A DNA stretch of 64,000 bases from Anthopleura xanthogrammica (lineage: Eukaryota; Cnidaria; Anthozoa; Actiniaria; Actiniidae). The translations under genes and the position numbers were made by a program. Numbering within the stretch: the stretch's first letter is position 1; each line of letters begins with the position of its first letter. The notes below the pieces were generated by a model. It was not told the DNA's origin. It saw nothing but the letters and a program-made list of their open reading frames with translations, and searched no databases. This document shows, in pieces, positions 33,918-64,000 of the stretch. The stretch covers positions 7,998,647 to 8,062,646 of the forward strand of contig OZ025220.1 in the NCBI GenBank assembly GCA_964019055.1. The letters are read 5' to 3'.

Positions 33918-35548
33918 CACCTTTTGCTGTTCATTTGCAGAAAATGTACATTCATTTGTGCCAATAGTTGTATCAATAACGCTTAATGTACTTTCATCAA
34001 CGCTACAAGTAACATCATTAGCGCGGATCAACTTTCAATAACGATATTTGAATATGCGTGTACACTCATGAGTATCAATGGACAATCAATAGCGCGTTTA
34101 TACGTTCGTATACGTGGAATGCATTTTCTTTAGCGCGCAGTTGAACTTCAATAACACGAATCGACAAACAGTTGCATTTATTGACAATCGTTTACCCAAA
34201 AGTGAACATTCATTAGCACGATTAACATAAGCATTGACAATCTATAACGCGTTTGAACAATCATGAGCATCAATATTATATTCATTATCATGCTTCGACA
34301 AACATTTGATGATTCAAATAAACAATAAGATAAAAAAAGCAAACATTTGTATTTTTGAGAAGATCATACCGATAGAGTAAATACTTTTTTTGTGTGCGCA
34401 TTTCGGTTTTTTTATTCAAATGTTTTGGTCTTACAGTAGTTAGTAACGTAGTTAGTGTTCTCGAGAACATTAGAGTCAACCTTGTATTGCTTCTCTATTC
34501 ATACAACGTGGAATATATGTTGGAATGAATCTATACTATTGGTTACTTTTGGCTGATGTTATTGGACCTGGCAGTTGATAAAAAAGATAAAAAAGATAAA
34601 AAAGGCAAACATTAGTGTTTTAAAAACAGTCTCGGAAACATCCTGTGCAATTCAAAAAAATGTGATTTAGGTGTTCGAAAAAACACGTCAACCTTCCCAA
34701 GGGTATAAAACTGAGAAGCCGCAATAGTCGTCCTACCCTTAGCGTAAGCAGTCACTTTCTGAGTACAGTACAGTATGCCCCCGAGACAAAGAATAATTCT
34801 TGAACAGCGCGAAAGAATCATCAGGGCTTTCGAAGATAATAACGAGGACTATCTCATGGTTGCTGACACTATCGGAGTTAATAGATCAACTGCCAGGTCC
34901 AATAACAGCAGCCAAAAGTGGCCAATAGTTTAGATTCATTCAAACATATATTCCACGTTGTATGAATAGAGAAGCAATACAAGGTTGACTTTAATGTTCT
35001 CGAGAACACTAACTACGTTACTAACTACTGTAAGACCAAAACATTTGAATAAAAAAACCGAAATGCGCACACAAAAAAAAGTATTTACTCTATCGCTATG
35101 ATCTTCTCAAAAACACAAATGTTTGCTTTTTTTATCTTATTGTTTATTTGAATCATGCAAATGTTTGTCGAAGCATGATAATGAATATAATATTGATGCT
35201 CATGATTGTCCAAACGCGCTATAGATTGTCAATGCTTATGTTAATCGTGCTAATGAATGTTCACTTTTGGGTAAACGATTGTCAATAAATGCAACTGTTT
35301 GTCGATTCGTGTCGTTGAAGTTCAACTGCGCGCTAAAGAAAATGCATTCCACGCATACGAACGTATAAACGCGCTATTGATTGTCCATTGATACTCATGA
35401 GTGTACACGCATATTCAAATATCGTTATTGAAAGTTGATCCACGCTAATGATGTTACTTGTAGCGTTGATGAAAGTACATTAAGCGTTATTGATACAACT
35501 ATTGGCACAAATGAATATACATTTTCTGCTAATGAACAGCAAAAGGTG
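33918..35548. mobile_element. Foldback DNA transposon 1 (663-bp terminal inverted repeats, TA target duplication)
   Basis: Ends TA|CACCTTTTGCTGTTCATT and AATGAACAGCAAAAGGTG|TA. The terminal inverted repeats run 33918-34580 and 34885-35548, leaving only about 304 bp of unique centre. The TA target duplication and the transposase fragment inside suggest the Tc1/mariner/IS630 superfamily. Each arm carries a phased array of TCAWTARCRCG motifs (see findings). Non-autonomous. Confidence 0.85.
34775..34933 (+). pseudogene. Truncated transposase N terminus in foldback 1
   Basis: 52 codons: MPPRQRIILEQRERIIRAF, DNNEDYLMVADTIGVNRSTAR, then unrelated residues from the inverted repeat and a stop. The preserved part is a helix-turn-helix DNA-binding start typical of Tc1/mariner-like transposases; the catalytic domain is missing. 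A TATAAAA box lies at about 34706, some 70 bp upstream. Confidence 0.68.
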
Positions 35549-35550
35549 TA

Positions 35551-36639
35551 ATTAGAGGTATTCATAGTCTTATTAAAATAAAGTATTAAAAATGTTGTAT
35601 ACGAAAAAAGAATCAAACAGCCAGTGGCGAACTCGTGGATACTAGAAAAGAATTGACGAATGAACTATTGTTCTCTGCATTAGATTTGGCTTACTTGCAA
35701 AATTTCGAGAAATGAACAAATTCTTGGAAATAAGTTTTCATAAGAAGCTAATTCATTTCCCTGAGCTTGAAGGGCAATGAAACTTTAATTCTATTTAGTT
35801 TATTAAATAACACGAAAAATAGAAGGTAAAGCAGGAATTATTCACTAAATTGCAGAATTTCTAATCAAATTACCCACCCATAGGCACTTGTTTACGATCA
35901 AATCTCACCCCTCCTTACATGGGATGTATATTGATAGGTGCATAATATTTGAAAATATAAGAGAATAGTAGGGGGAAAAATGAAAAATGAGTGGCTAACC
36001 TACCCTCTCTCCGCTCTGCAGTCCCAGATGGAAGGTATTTGAGCAAAGTATCGGAATAACAATTTTATGGCAAACATGAGGTCTGTAATTTTATCAGAAA
36101 CAGAACAATTTAGTTCTTGTTTAAGTTTCCTGGTTTATTTATTTATTTATTTTTTCATATTTGATCAGCAACTGGTTCTCGACGATGGAGAATTTAAATT
36201 TTTAAAGAATTTATAAATGTCTCTGGTCAAATACCCCCATCTCCTTTCTAAAAAATAACCGAGGTTTAACAAATGCGACAAATCAATGCCTGCAGAAATT
36301 GTGTTAAAAATTTAAGTTGGAGTGTTTTTTCGTGCAAAGTACTTTTTTGAAATTTGTAAATTTAGTGTTGCCACGGTAATGCTGCAAAAAGTTCCCGTTC
36401 ATTCAAGGTAATGAGCATTCTGACAAGGACAACGTATAACAACAATTTCAATATGAAATATCAATATAAAACAATGTGTGGTTTTTACAATCTTCTATCT
36501 GTTTATATTCAGTTTATATTCATGTCATAACAAGAGTTGCATTCTCTTGTCATTGAATATTCCACATAAGTTATAGAATCATAAAACTCAAATTGTACAA
36601 AAAAACCACACTGGTTGTTTTTATCTTATCGTATTACAG
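35551..36639. other. AT-rich intergenic DNA, nothing recognised
   Basis: No open frame with coding character, no recognisable repeat family; short AT-rich runs only. Confidence 0.5.
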
Positions 36640-36923
36640 TCAAACTAAGAAAACCGTGAACACCTAAAATATGTCTGGAATGTTTATTTAGACCGTTGCT
36701 TTAAAAAAAGATATTTCCCACCACCATGAAAAGAGTTTGTTTTGAATCCTTCTGTCGTGTATCCGTCTTTCTCGAATAGAAATCTCTAATTTCACGAGAA
36801 TAAAACTAAAATATGAAGTTTGAAACTTTTGAACGGGAAAATACTTTGCGTGACCGCGCTGTGTTAAAACACATAAACATTCCAGACATATTTTGGGTGT
36901 TCACGGTTTTCTTAGTTTGACTG
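36640..36923. mobile_element. MITE-like inverted repeat (AGTCAAACTAAGAAAACCGTG)
   Basis: About 284 bp with roughly 48-bp terminal arms (AAACTAAGAAAACCGTGAAC, AAAATATGTCTGGAATGTTT); non-coding centre. Confidence 0.78.
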
Positions 36924-37116
36924 AAAACATGCTTGGGCATGATGTGTTAAATATATTTCAAGTGTAAATTTTATTTCTTTTATTTCTGGTTCTTGGCAAA
37001 AAAAAAAAACACAACTTCTTTCAATAGTTTTACTGAATTTAGGAAAGTTTTCTGTTCAAACAAGAATAGTTTTAAAATAAAATAAATCTTCATATTTTGG
37101 CGAACTATTAGCTTAC

Positions 37117-37305
37117 CTGTAGAGACCTGTAGATGGCTCTGTTGTTCAATGTCTTCGACTTTATATGTTCCCAAAATGTAAGCCAAGTTGACTTCACTGT
37201 GATAGGATCTACTTTGAAGGTCTTCAAAGAAATCTTCCACCATTTAAAGAAAAGTTTGAATGAAAGGAAGGGCCTCAAACTGCTGCTATACGCAAGCAAA
37301 TACAT
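37117..37305 (-). promoter_or_regulatory. Candidate 5' non-coding exon of CHS-A
   Basis: A strong donor CTACAG|GTAAGC at 37117 follows about 190 bp of non-repetitive sequence, and a strong acceptor lies at about 33045 just before the CHS-A ATG. This would place the promoter near 37.3 kb, upstream of foldback 1. The stretch has an open frame (MVEDFFEDLQS) that does not join in a recognisable way. Inference only. Confidence 0.28.
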
Positions 37306-37637
37306 CTAATTGAAAAAATGTTGTCGTTGAACGGCTCCGCGAACACGTGACTAGCCAGAACGGGAGTATGGGTAAAATCACTAAAGCGGTTGAATTCTTC
37401 ACTGATTAAATATGCGCCGGGCTTACAGCACAAAAGTTCGCTGGCGAAACAGTATTTTAATGACTTAACTGTTCCAGAATTGGGAACATCTTTGACTGAA
37501 TATTAGTCAGATAGACTTTCGTCTTCCTTTCGCAAAACCCGAAGACAAACGTTGAAAGGGTTGCTGCTTGTGTTATCTCATTAGTAAGCAAAGAGCGCTT
37601 CAGCGATTTCTACCCATGCTCCGTTTCGGTCCAGTCG

Positions 37638-38995
37638 CTGTTCATTAGCAGAAAATGTACATTCATTTGTGCCAATAGTTGTATCAATAACGCTCAATGT
37701 ACTTTCATCAACGCTACAAGTAACATCATTAGCGCGGATCAACTTTCAATAACGATATTTGAATATGCGTGTACACTCATGAGTATCAATGGACAATCAA
37801 TAGCGCGTTTATACGTTCGTATGCATGGAATGCATTTTCTTTAGCGCGCAGTTGAACTTCAATCACACGAATCGACAAACAGTTGCGTTTATTGACAATC
37901 GTTAACCCAAAAGTGAACATTCATTAGTACGATTAACATAAGCATTGACAATCTATAACGCGTTTGGACAATCGTGAGCATCAATATTATATTCTTTATC
38001 ATGCTTCGACAAACATTTGATGATTCAAATAAACAATAAGATAAAAAAGCAAACATTTATCTTTTTGAGAAGATCATAGCGATAGAGTAAATACTTTTTT
38101 TTGTGTGCGCATATCGGTTTTTTATTCTAATTTTTTGGTCTTACAGTAGTTAGTAACGTAGTTAGTGTTCTCGAGAACATTAAAGTCAACCTTGTATTGC
38201 TTCTCTATTCATACAACGTGGAATATATGTTTGAATGAATCTAAACCATTGGCCACTTTTGGCTGCTGTTATTGGACCTGGCAGTTGATCTATTAACTCC
38301 GATAGTGTCAGCAACCATGAGATAGTTCTCGTTATTATCTTCGAAAGCCCTGATGATTCTTTCGCGCTGTTCAAGAATTATTCTTTGTCTCGGGGCATAC
38401 TGTACTGTACTGTACTCAGAAAGTGACTGCTTACGCTAAGGGTAGGACGACTATTGCGGCTTGTCAGTTTTATACCCTTGTGAAGGTGACGTGTTTTTTT
38501 CGAACACCTAAATCACATTTTTTTGAATTCCATAGCATGTTTCTGAGACTGTTTTTAAAACACAAATGTTTGCCTTTTTTATCTTATTGTTTATTTGAAT
38601 CATGGAAATGTTTGTCGAAGCACGATATTGAATGTAATATTGATGCTCATGATTGTCCAAACGCGTTATAGATTGTCAATGCTTATGTTAATCGTACTAA
38701 TGAATGTTCACTTTTGGGTAAACAATTGTCAATAAACGCAACTGTTTGTCGATTCGTGTGATTGAAGTTCAACTGCGCGCTAAAGAAAATGCATTCCATG
38801 CATACGAACGTACAAACGCGCTATTGATTGTCCATTGACACTCATGAATATACACGCATATTCAAATATCATTATTGAAAGTTGATCCGCGCTAATGATG
38901 TTACTTGTGGCGTTGATGAAAGTATATTAAGCGTTATTGATACAACTATTGGCACAAATGAATATACATTTTCTGCTAATGAACAGCAAAAGGTG
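37638..38995. mobile_element. Foldback DNA transposon 2 (same family, 5' end missing)
   Basis: About 1358 bp; the right end AACAGCAAAAGGTG|TA is intact, while the left starts at CTGTTCATT and lacks CACCTTTTG. The centre is inverted relative to element 1. Flanked by a diverged direct repeat of about 45 bp (37588-37632 and 39003-39047). Confidence 0.83.
38241..38398 (-). pseudogene. Truncated, frameshifted transposase N terminus in foldback 2
   Basis: Same fragment as in element 1 but one C is missing after the ATG (four instead of five), so the frame stops after six codons. Apart from that the helix-turn-helix region is nearly identical. Confidence 0.66.
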
Positions 38996-39558
38996 TAATT
39001 AAGCACTTTAGCGATTTCTACCCATACTCTGTTTCGGTTCAGTCGCGTAGTCGCGGAGCCGGTCAGTGACAACGTTTTTTCAAATGACTATATAAACATC
39101 TTGTCGCAACCAACAGTCCCTTAAAATATCTAAATGGGCTGCCTGGGTAGTACCAGTCCTTTCGCATTCGTATTTGCGCATGTGCAAAAGATCGAGACCT
39201 AAACGAGCTGAGATCGAGCTGAGATCTTTGCATCCCACATGAGAAAAGCGAACAATGAGTTACTCGTATAAATATGTTGCCATATGCTACCATATTATAA
39301 TAGAGTTGGTCTTGCTTCGTGACACTTCTCAGAATACGAAAATAGAATTCGTAAAGCAGTCGTACTCAGTCGTGTCGTACATGAAGCGATTTGTAAGCGT
39401 TTCAATATCGATCTAGTAAAAAGAAAGCGTTTAGATATCGATGTGTTAACGGATCACTTAGTGAGCGAGCGAGTGATGCATTTGCATATTCAGACCCCTC
39501 GCAATAACTCGTTTCTACGCTTCGCGTATCCAGGAGTTAAAAAGGACCAGTGATTTAG

Positions 39559-39902
39559 TCAAAATATATCATATGCCTGTTTAAAAAGCCAGGTTTTAAG
39601 CTCACGTTTAAAGGAAGCAAGAGAATCACAGGACCTTATGTGAGCAGGAAGAGAATTCCATAGCTCAGGAGCAGCACAAAAGAAGGCTCTTTTTCCATAT
39701 GATTTAAGATTATAAGGCTGTTTGACAAGAAAATTAGAAGAAGAAGACCTCAAAGAGCGTGAAGGAACATAAGCTTTGATCAAGTCACAAAGATAAGAAG
39801 GTGCAGCATTATGCAAGGCCTTGAATGTAAGTAGAAGTATCTTGAATTCAATGCGTTGCTGTACAGGAAGCCAGTGTAAGGTTGAAAGAACAGGAGTAAT
39901 GT
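39559..39902 (-). pseudogene. 3' end of a non-LTR retrotransposon reverse transcriptase
   Basis: Minus-strand reading LHWLPVQQRIEFKILLLTF, KALHNAAPSYLCDLI, SLRSSSSNFLV, FFCAAPELWNSLPAHIR, SLASFKRELKTWLFKQAYD then stop. This is the C-terminal region typical of LINE-type ORF2 proteins. 5'-truncated. Confidence 0.8.
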
Positions 39903-39934
39903 GTTCGTTCTTGCGGGAGTAAGACGTCTGAGTT

Positions 39935-40230
39935 ATTACGGATGTTTTTCTTGGAAATGTAGGAATCGAAGTAGGTTTGCATGCATAAGCTTGGAACGAG
40001 TCACTTGACCGGAAACGAGCTTCGCAGGCTTTGTTTGTTCATAACGAGCTGCAGAGGCCTTGGATTTGTACGCGTTTCCAATATTTGGTGGCTTCTTTGA
40101 ATTTCTTAGCCCAACTAAAGGGTATCTCGAAAACTCAGACCTCGAAAACACAGACCTCAGACTTCGAAAACGCAGACCTCGAAAACTCAGACCCATAATA
40201 ATCTCAAAAAATCTTAGACACAGGTTGAGA
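39935..40230. repeat. Dispersed repeat related to the 252-bp duplication
   Basis: Shares GATGTTTTTCTTGGAAATGT and ATGAGCTTGGAACGAG-like sequence with 33043-33546; contains a short tandem of GAAAACTCAGACCTC. Confidence 0.7.
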
Positions 40231-40303
40231 TGCATCGTGCCGTGCGCTTTGTCGCTATTGATATTTTCCCTTCCCCTCCCTCCTTAGTACCAAGTCCCCC
40301 AAC

Positions 40304-40427
40304 TATAGACCCCTTGCACGAGACATCAAAGTAGCGAAAAAACAAAAGAATTTCAATCTCCTGAGAACTGGAACCTATTGTTTTGTCCTCTAAATTGAGC
40401 TGCATTCTGACGTGCTGCAAGGGGTCA
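40304..40427. mobile_element. MITE, 'TAGACCCCTTGCA' family
   Basis: TATAGACCCCTTGCACGAGAC to GACGTGCTGCAAGGGGTC; about 124 bp, intergenic. Confidence 0.83.
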
Positions 40428-40620
40428 AAATATTAATTACTAGTTTTAACCTTGACAGGCATGGCATCAAATAATCACAAACTCAGGCAGGGGATGTAAA
40501 TGCATGAGAAAAGGGCAGCCTCTGGAGTTGTGTACACTGTAGAAATCTGCTTTGAAAGTTTGAAAAATTATATCCGAAAAATTCTACATAGTTATCTTTT
40601 TCACTGAAATGGTCCTTTTT

Positions 40621-40798
40621 ATAGCTGGGTTTCACTTGACGTCATTTCCTATCTCGTGCGGAATGTTCATCAGCTGAATCACAAGTTTTCAATAGAACTC
40701 TTTCTGGCTGACAGCACATGGTGGTCAGTGTTTGACAACCATTTGGAGCAGATAATAAGATTCAAAAACTTTTATCAACTGATTGAAACTCAGCTATA
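40621..40798. mobile_element. MITE, 'TAGCTGGGTTTCA' family
   Basis: ATAGCTGGGTTTCACTTGACG to GATTGAAACTCAGCTAT; intact, intergenic. Confidence 0.85.
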
Positions 40799-41449
40799 AG
40801 AACATTGACTAAACAGTACTTGAAATTTACAGTGTTAATATGTGCTACCTAATCGTAAAAACGACTGATCGATTTTTCAAAAGGATCCTAACTTGTAGGG
40901 ATTATTGCCAACTAAAACTCGCAAATAACTTGATAATTTAAGTAGGACATCCTGGTACACGAGACAAATGTCTTAAAACCAAAAGGTCTATTAGGAAATG
41001 AAATAACAATGTAAGCATGGCGACCATTTTGTTGTTATGACAAAAAGAAACGTCAATAAACCACAGGCATCCCATACTGTGTGCCTCCATCAATGTTACA
41101 GTAAATATCTTGAGAGGAGTGAATCTGACAATGAAGTCAGGTTTGTGACAATTACCACAGGAAGCCCGCGAATGGAAAATGGCACAACATTGTGCGACGC
41201 AGAGCGTGGTTAATCATCCACCTTGTTTATTACGGTGAAAAAAATATTCAATATCACATATATCACATTCATAACTTAGTGTCATCATTAGATCTACAAT
41301 GTAGGTCCGTTCGTATGAGTGAGAAACGATACGTCAAATTCGTAATTTAAACTTAAAATGTAAATGTAATCGAATTGATTATAAATTGTGATAATAAAAG
41401 AAAATTGTCTTGTGCAGTCAGTTGTTCTTTGGACAAGATTTTAATAGCC

Positions 41450-41697
41450 AATGTGCATGAGCTCGAAATTATAGCACAAAGAATGATGGGAAAGTGAGTT
41501 CTTACGCTTTTTTGACTTCTCTAAAAACTCATCTGACAATTTTTCCATCGCCATTTTCTATGGAAATAAAAGGATTCCAGCTGACGAAAATAACAGATTT
41601 TTTTTGTTTGAAAGTTCCTTTGATTTTCCTGTTACATTTTTAATTTAAAGAACTCACTTTCCTTTGCTTTGTGAGCTTTGATGCACATTGCCTATTC
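41450..41697. mobile_element. Hairpin MITE, arms CAATGTGCATGAGCTC
   Basis: About 248 bp; arms CCAATGTGCATGAGCTCG / TGATGCACATTGCC, inner arms GGAAAGTGAGTTCTT and CTCACTTTCC. A second copy at 49430-49825 is interrupted by another element. Confidence 0.75.
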
Positions 41698-42378
41698 CAC
41701 TGGGAAAACTGCTGCAACGGTGATTGGACGGCGACAGGACGGCACGAGAGCAAGGTATCCTATGGCAACAGCTAATTAAAATTCAAAATTTTACTTCCGG
41801 TTGGCGTCCGCGTCATCAATTTTGTTGGTGCTTAAGGTTCCTATTGTCTGAGTCGGAACCATACCGTACTGTGTACGTGTTGTAACTCAGCACCGTATGT
41901 TTGGCCCACTCAAACGAAAACCGTTCTCAAATCAGAATTTTTTTTTTTTGGAAATTACACCCTTTTTGTAAAGAGTTCTAATGAGTTCATTTGGATTTAT
42001 TAAAATGTATTTACTCTAAAATACCTAGATAAAAATCTAAAATTCCTTAAATTCATTCCTAGTACCTCAACGAATTTATAAAATGGGGCAATGTCGCGAA
42101 ACATGAAAACGAAGGCAGTACACAAATTTTATGGCTATGCGGCATATCATCTACCTACTTTTTTAATTATCTGGGTTACCTTTGTTGAATATGAATGAGA
42201 AGTCCTGAAAAGGACAAAATACTTTTAGGTTAAAATTAGGCACCAGACACCTGGTAATTATCATACCACAGGAATCCCACACGCTTTATATGGCTTTACA
42301 TGTCATCTACCTACTTTTTAACTATCCGGGTTACCTTTGTTGAATATGAACGAGTAGTCCTGAGAAGGACAAAATACG

Positions 42379-42502
42379 GTTATAAATCCATGTCCAAGTA
42401 ACAATAGAACGACAATAGAAGACAATACAATACATACAATATAGGACAATACACTAAAATACAATACAGGTATTGTATTCCACTTGAACATGGATTTATA
42501 AC
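42379..42502. repeat. Short hairpin, arms GGTTATAAATCCATGTCCAAG
   Basis: About 21-bp arms around a run of ACAATACA/ACAATAGA units. Confidence 0.65.
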
Positions 42503-43424
42503 CCAAAATCACCCAAAATACTTTGAGGATAAAATCAGGCACCAGACCCCTGCTTATTATACTACCACAGCAATCCCACACATTTCTACATTTAAGATAA
42601 CTATTTCAAAGGAACTGTTCACACGTAGGCGAGGTTAACCTTAAAATATCCAAAGTATACTAATGGAAAATGGCCTGTAGCCATGGTAACCTTACCTTCA
42701 CGTGCACAGACCCTTAACAATGTCACATGCTTTGAAAATTTGAACACACGTCACCAGTTCTCACCAGATCACACTAACACAGGCATCCCAGTGTGAGTTT
42801 ATGAATTATTTTTTTAGATTAGTGCTTTTGTGCTTTTGTGCTTTTAACATCATGCAATATCATCCTGAAAAAAAAAACGAAATTGCAAGATTATTGTTCT
42901 TCTCACTAGCATCTCTCGTGCGGAATGTTCATCAGCTGAGTCGCCAAGCTTTAACAAGACCCTTGGTGCAAGGTACACTGGGATACCTAGGTGGTGGGAG
43001 TCAGGGCAGCGTCCCCCAAAACTATACATTCTCTCTACATTTTACGATTTTTTAGGGGTCTGCTAATCAGTCAGTATTTGACCAAAAATCTATAACTAGG
43101 TAAACTTACTGATTTTTGTGCGGTCTTTCGTGTGATGGGGTTCGTTTTTTAATTATAGATTAATATTACTAAACTCGTTCCCAGTCCCTTTCACAACCTC
43201 GGGGAGGGTAATAGGGAAAAAGCTCCCTTCGATATTCTGACTTAGTCATCACCCACAAAGCAATAGCAGTTATTACGAATGCATGAAATTGAGATTCAAA
43301 TGAGGCAACAACATTGTATTGACCCAATAGCCTCACTTGTATGATTCTTAAAACAGAATAATATCTCATTTGCATGCATCTGTAATAACAGCTATTCAAG
43401 GCGAGGTTACGGGGAAACAAAATA

Positions 43425-43765
43425 ATTTATTATACATTTTACTTACTATCTCGCTTCTGATTGGTCGAGAGCCCTCAGCCAATCCCTGATATCGTGTGAA
43501 CTCGACATGGTAAATGTATTATCTGTATTATCTGTAGGTTTTACCTACAGATAATACATTTATCATATCGAAATCATTCAAGGTCACAATGGAAATCTTT
43601 ATTCTTGGTTTACAAAATGTATAATAAAACAATTTTTGAATTCGGTTTTCGCTTGATTTCGCATGATATCAGCCTACGGCTTCGGCAGATAACAATAAGC
43701 GTTGGTCTTAATAATTTACGATATCATGCTCAACCTCACCCAATAATTGTTTAATATTACCCCGG
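43425..43765 (-). mobile_element. Non-autonomous element, second copy of 5878-6222
   Basis: Reverse complement of the 5878-6222 element: ATCTCGCTTCTGATTGGTCG, TACAGATAATACATTTATCAT, CTCAACCTCACCCAATAATT. Confidence 0.7.
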
Positions 43766-44080
43766 AGCCTCTTCTCAATTCCTTTGTGCGTGATCACTCA
43801 ACCAGAATATCGAAAGTTGGCTATTATTGTTCTTTGATAATTAGTTCATAATTAATGTGCTGAATGCTAAGTAACGCACAGCAAAGCAAGTGTATATAAG
43901 CAACAACTAAAAAACTAGTAATAACATGGCTCTAACACAGGGAACCCGTGACACGGAAAACTTAGTGACGCAGGTAACCCAATGACGCATGGAATCTAAT
44001 AACACAGGAAGCCCAGTGACTAGGAGGCCCTGTGACACAGGTATCCCACGGTTCTATAATTTGTTCGTATTTTGGTTTTT

Positions 44081-44214
44081 GACTCCTTGCATGTGACGTC
44101 AAAGCAGCTCAATTTGGAGAACAAAACAAAAGACTTTCGATCTCCTGATAATTGGAAACCTATTGTTTTGTCCTCTAAATTGAGCTGCATTCCAAAGTGC
44201 TGCAAGGAGTCTAT
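44081..44214. mobile_element. MITE, 'TAGACCCCTTGCA' family, in the CHS-B 3' UTR region
   Basis: GACTCCTTGCATGTGACGTC to AAAGTGCTGCAAGGAGTC, about 53 bp past the CHS-B stop, the same place as 10166-10302 in CHS-A. Confidence 0.83.
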
Positions 44215-44266
44215 GAAACTTGACTTATGTACGCTTGCTATGCATCATGTATTAGGTAGAAAGACA

Positions 44267-64000
<19,734 letters not shown>

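Larger units (their letters stand above)
41100..44080. other. 3' flank of CHS-B, no gene seen
   Basis: Shares blocks with 8620-10160, so it belongs to the duplicated segment, but carries extra insertions (41450-41697, 42379-42502, 43425-43765). No coding exon was recognised. Confidence 0.6.

Noticed and set aside
36980..37243. Protein-coding first exon MVEDFFEDLQS for CHS-A
   Set aside because: CHS-A already starts with a well-formed N terminus at 33004, and the join to it from the 37117 donor would pass through untranslated sequence; kept only as a candidate 5' non-coding exon.

Overview
The window is eukaryotic, intron-rich and repeat-rich. Its gene content and dense hairpin-type (MITE) load fit a metazoan, most likely a cnidarian such as a coral or sea anemone. 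That assignment is an inference from the gene family and repeat style, not from a database match.

The core is a tandem pair of chitin synthase genes, both on the minus strand. CHS-A runs 33004->10339 in 18 coding exons and is complete (predicted 1369 aa). CHS-B runs >64000->44267; 19 coding exons lie in the window and the first coding exon lies beyond the right edge. Exon borders come from canonical GT/AG sites shared by the two copies. The summed exon lengths are multiples of three in both (4110 and 4023 nt), which supports the models. Both encode N-terminal membrane segments, the family-2 glycosyltransferase core (DAD, CSPGC, EDRW, QRRRW), a second membrane block ending in SWGTRE, a linker, C-terminal SAM domain(s), two more membrane helices and a short tail. 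CHS-B has two SAM domains. CHS-A has lost most of the first. Relics of a further SAM exon lie just upstream of the intact SAM exon in both copies.

Layout. 1-2440: low complexity, a 31-bp minisatellite, a tRNA-Thr-like gene and a second minisatellite. 2441-4300: an unrecognised single-exon tail-anchored protein (minus). 4800-7240: a tandem duplication and a CACTGT hexanucleotide array. 7241-10165: 3' flank of CHS-A, similar to 41100-44080. 10339-33004: CHS-A. 33005-44266: intergenic region with a 252-bp tandem duplication, two foldback DNA transposons with very long terminal inverted repeats, a reverse-transcriptase remnant and MITEs. 44267-64000: CHS-B, with another reverse-transcriptase remnant at the right edge, inside its first intron.

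Introns of the two paralogues hold the same classes of tandem repeat at matching positions (CAGA in the last intron, a CCACCACGTCACC-type array after exon 13, purine-rich tracts in introns 9 and 12, a 57-bp minisatellite in introns 4 and 8). Several MITEs are also at matching positions, so most were present before the gene duplicated.

Most notable observations: a helically phased array of a short motif in the foldback terminal repeats; a last intron in CHS-A that is stop-free and a multiple of three, so retention would insert a long Cys-Leu-Ser-Val repeat; oppositely oriented 57-bp arrays flanking exons 5-8 in both genes; and lineage-specific decay of SAM exons.
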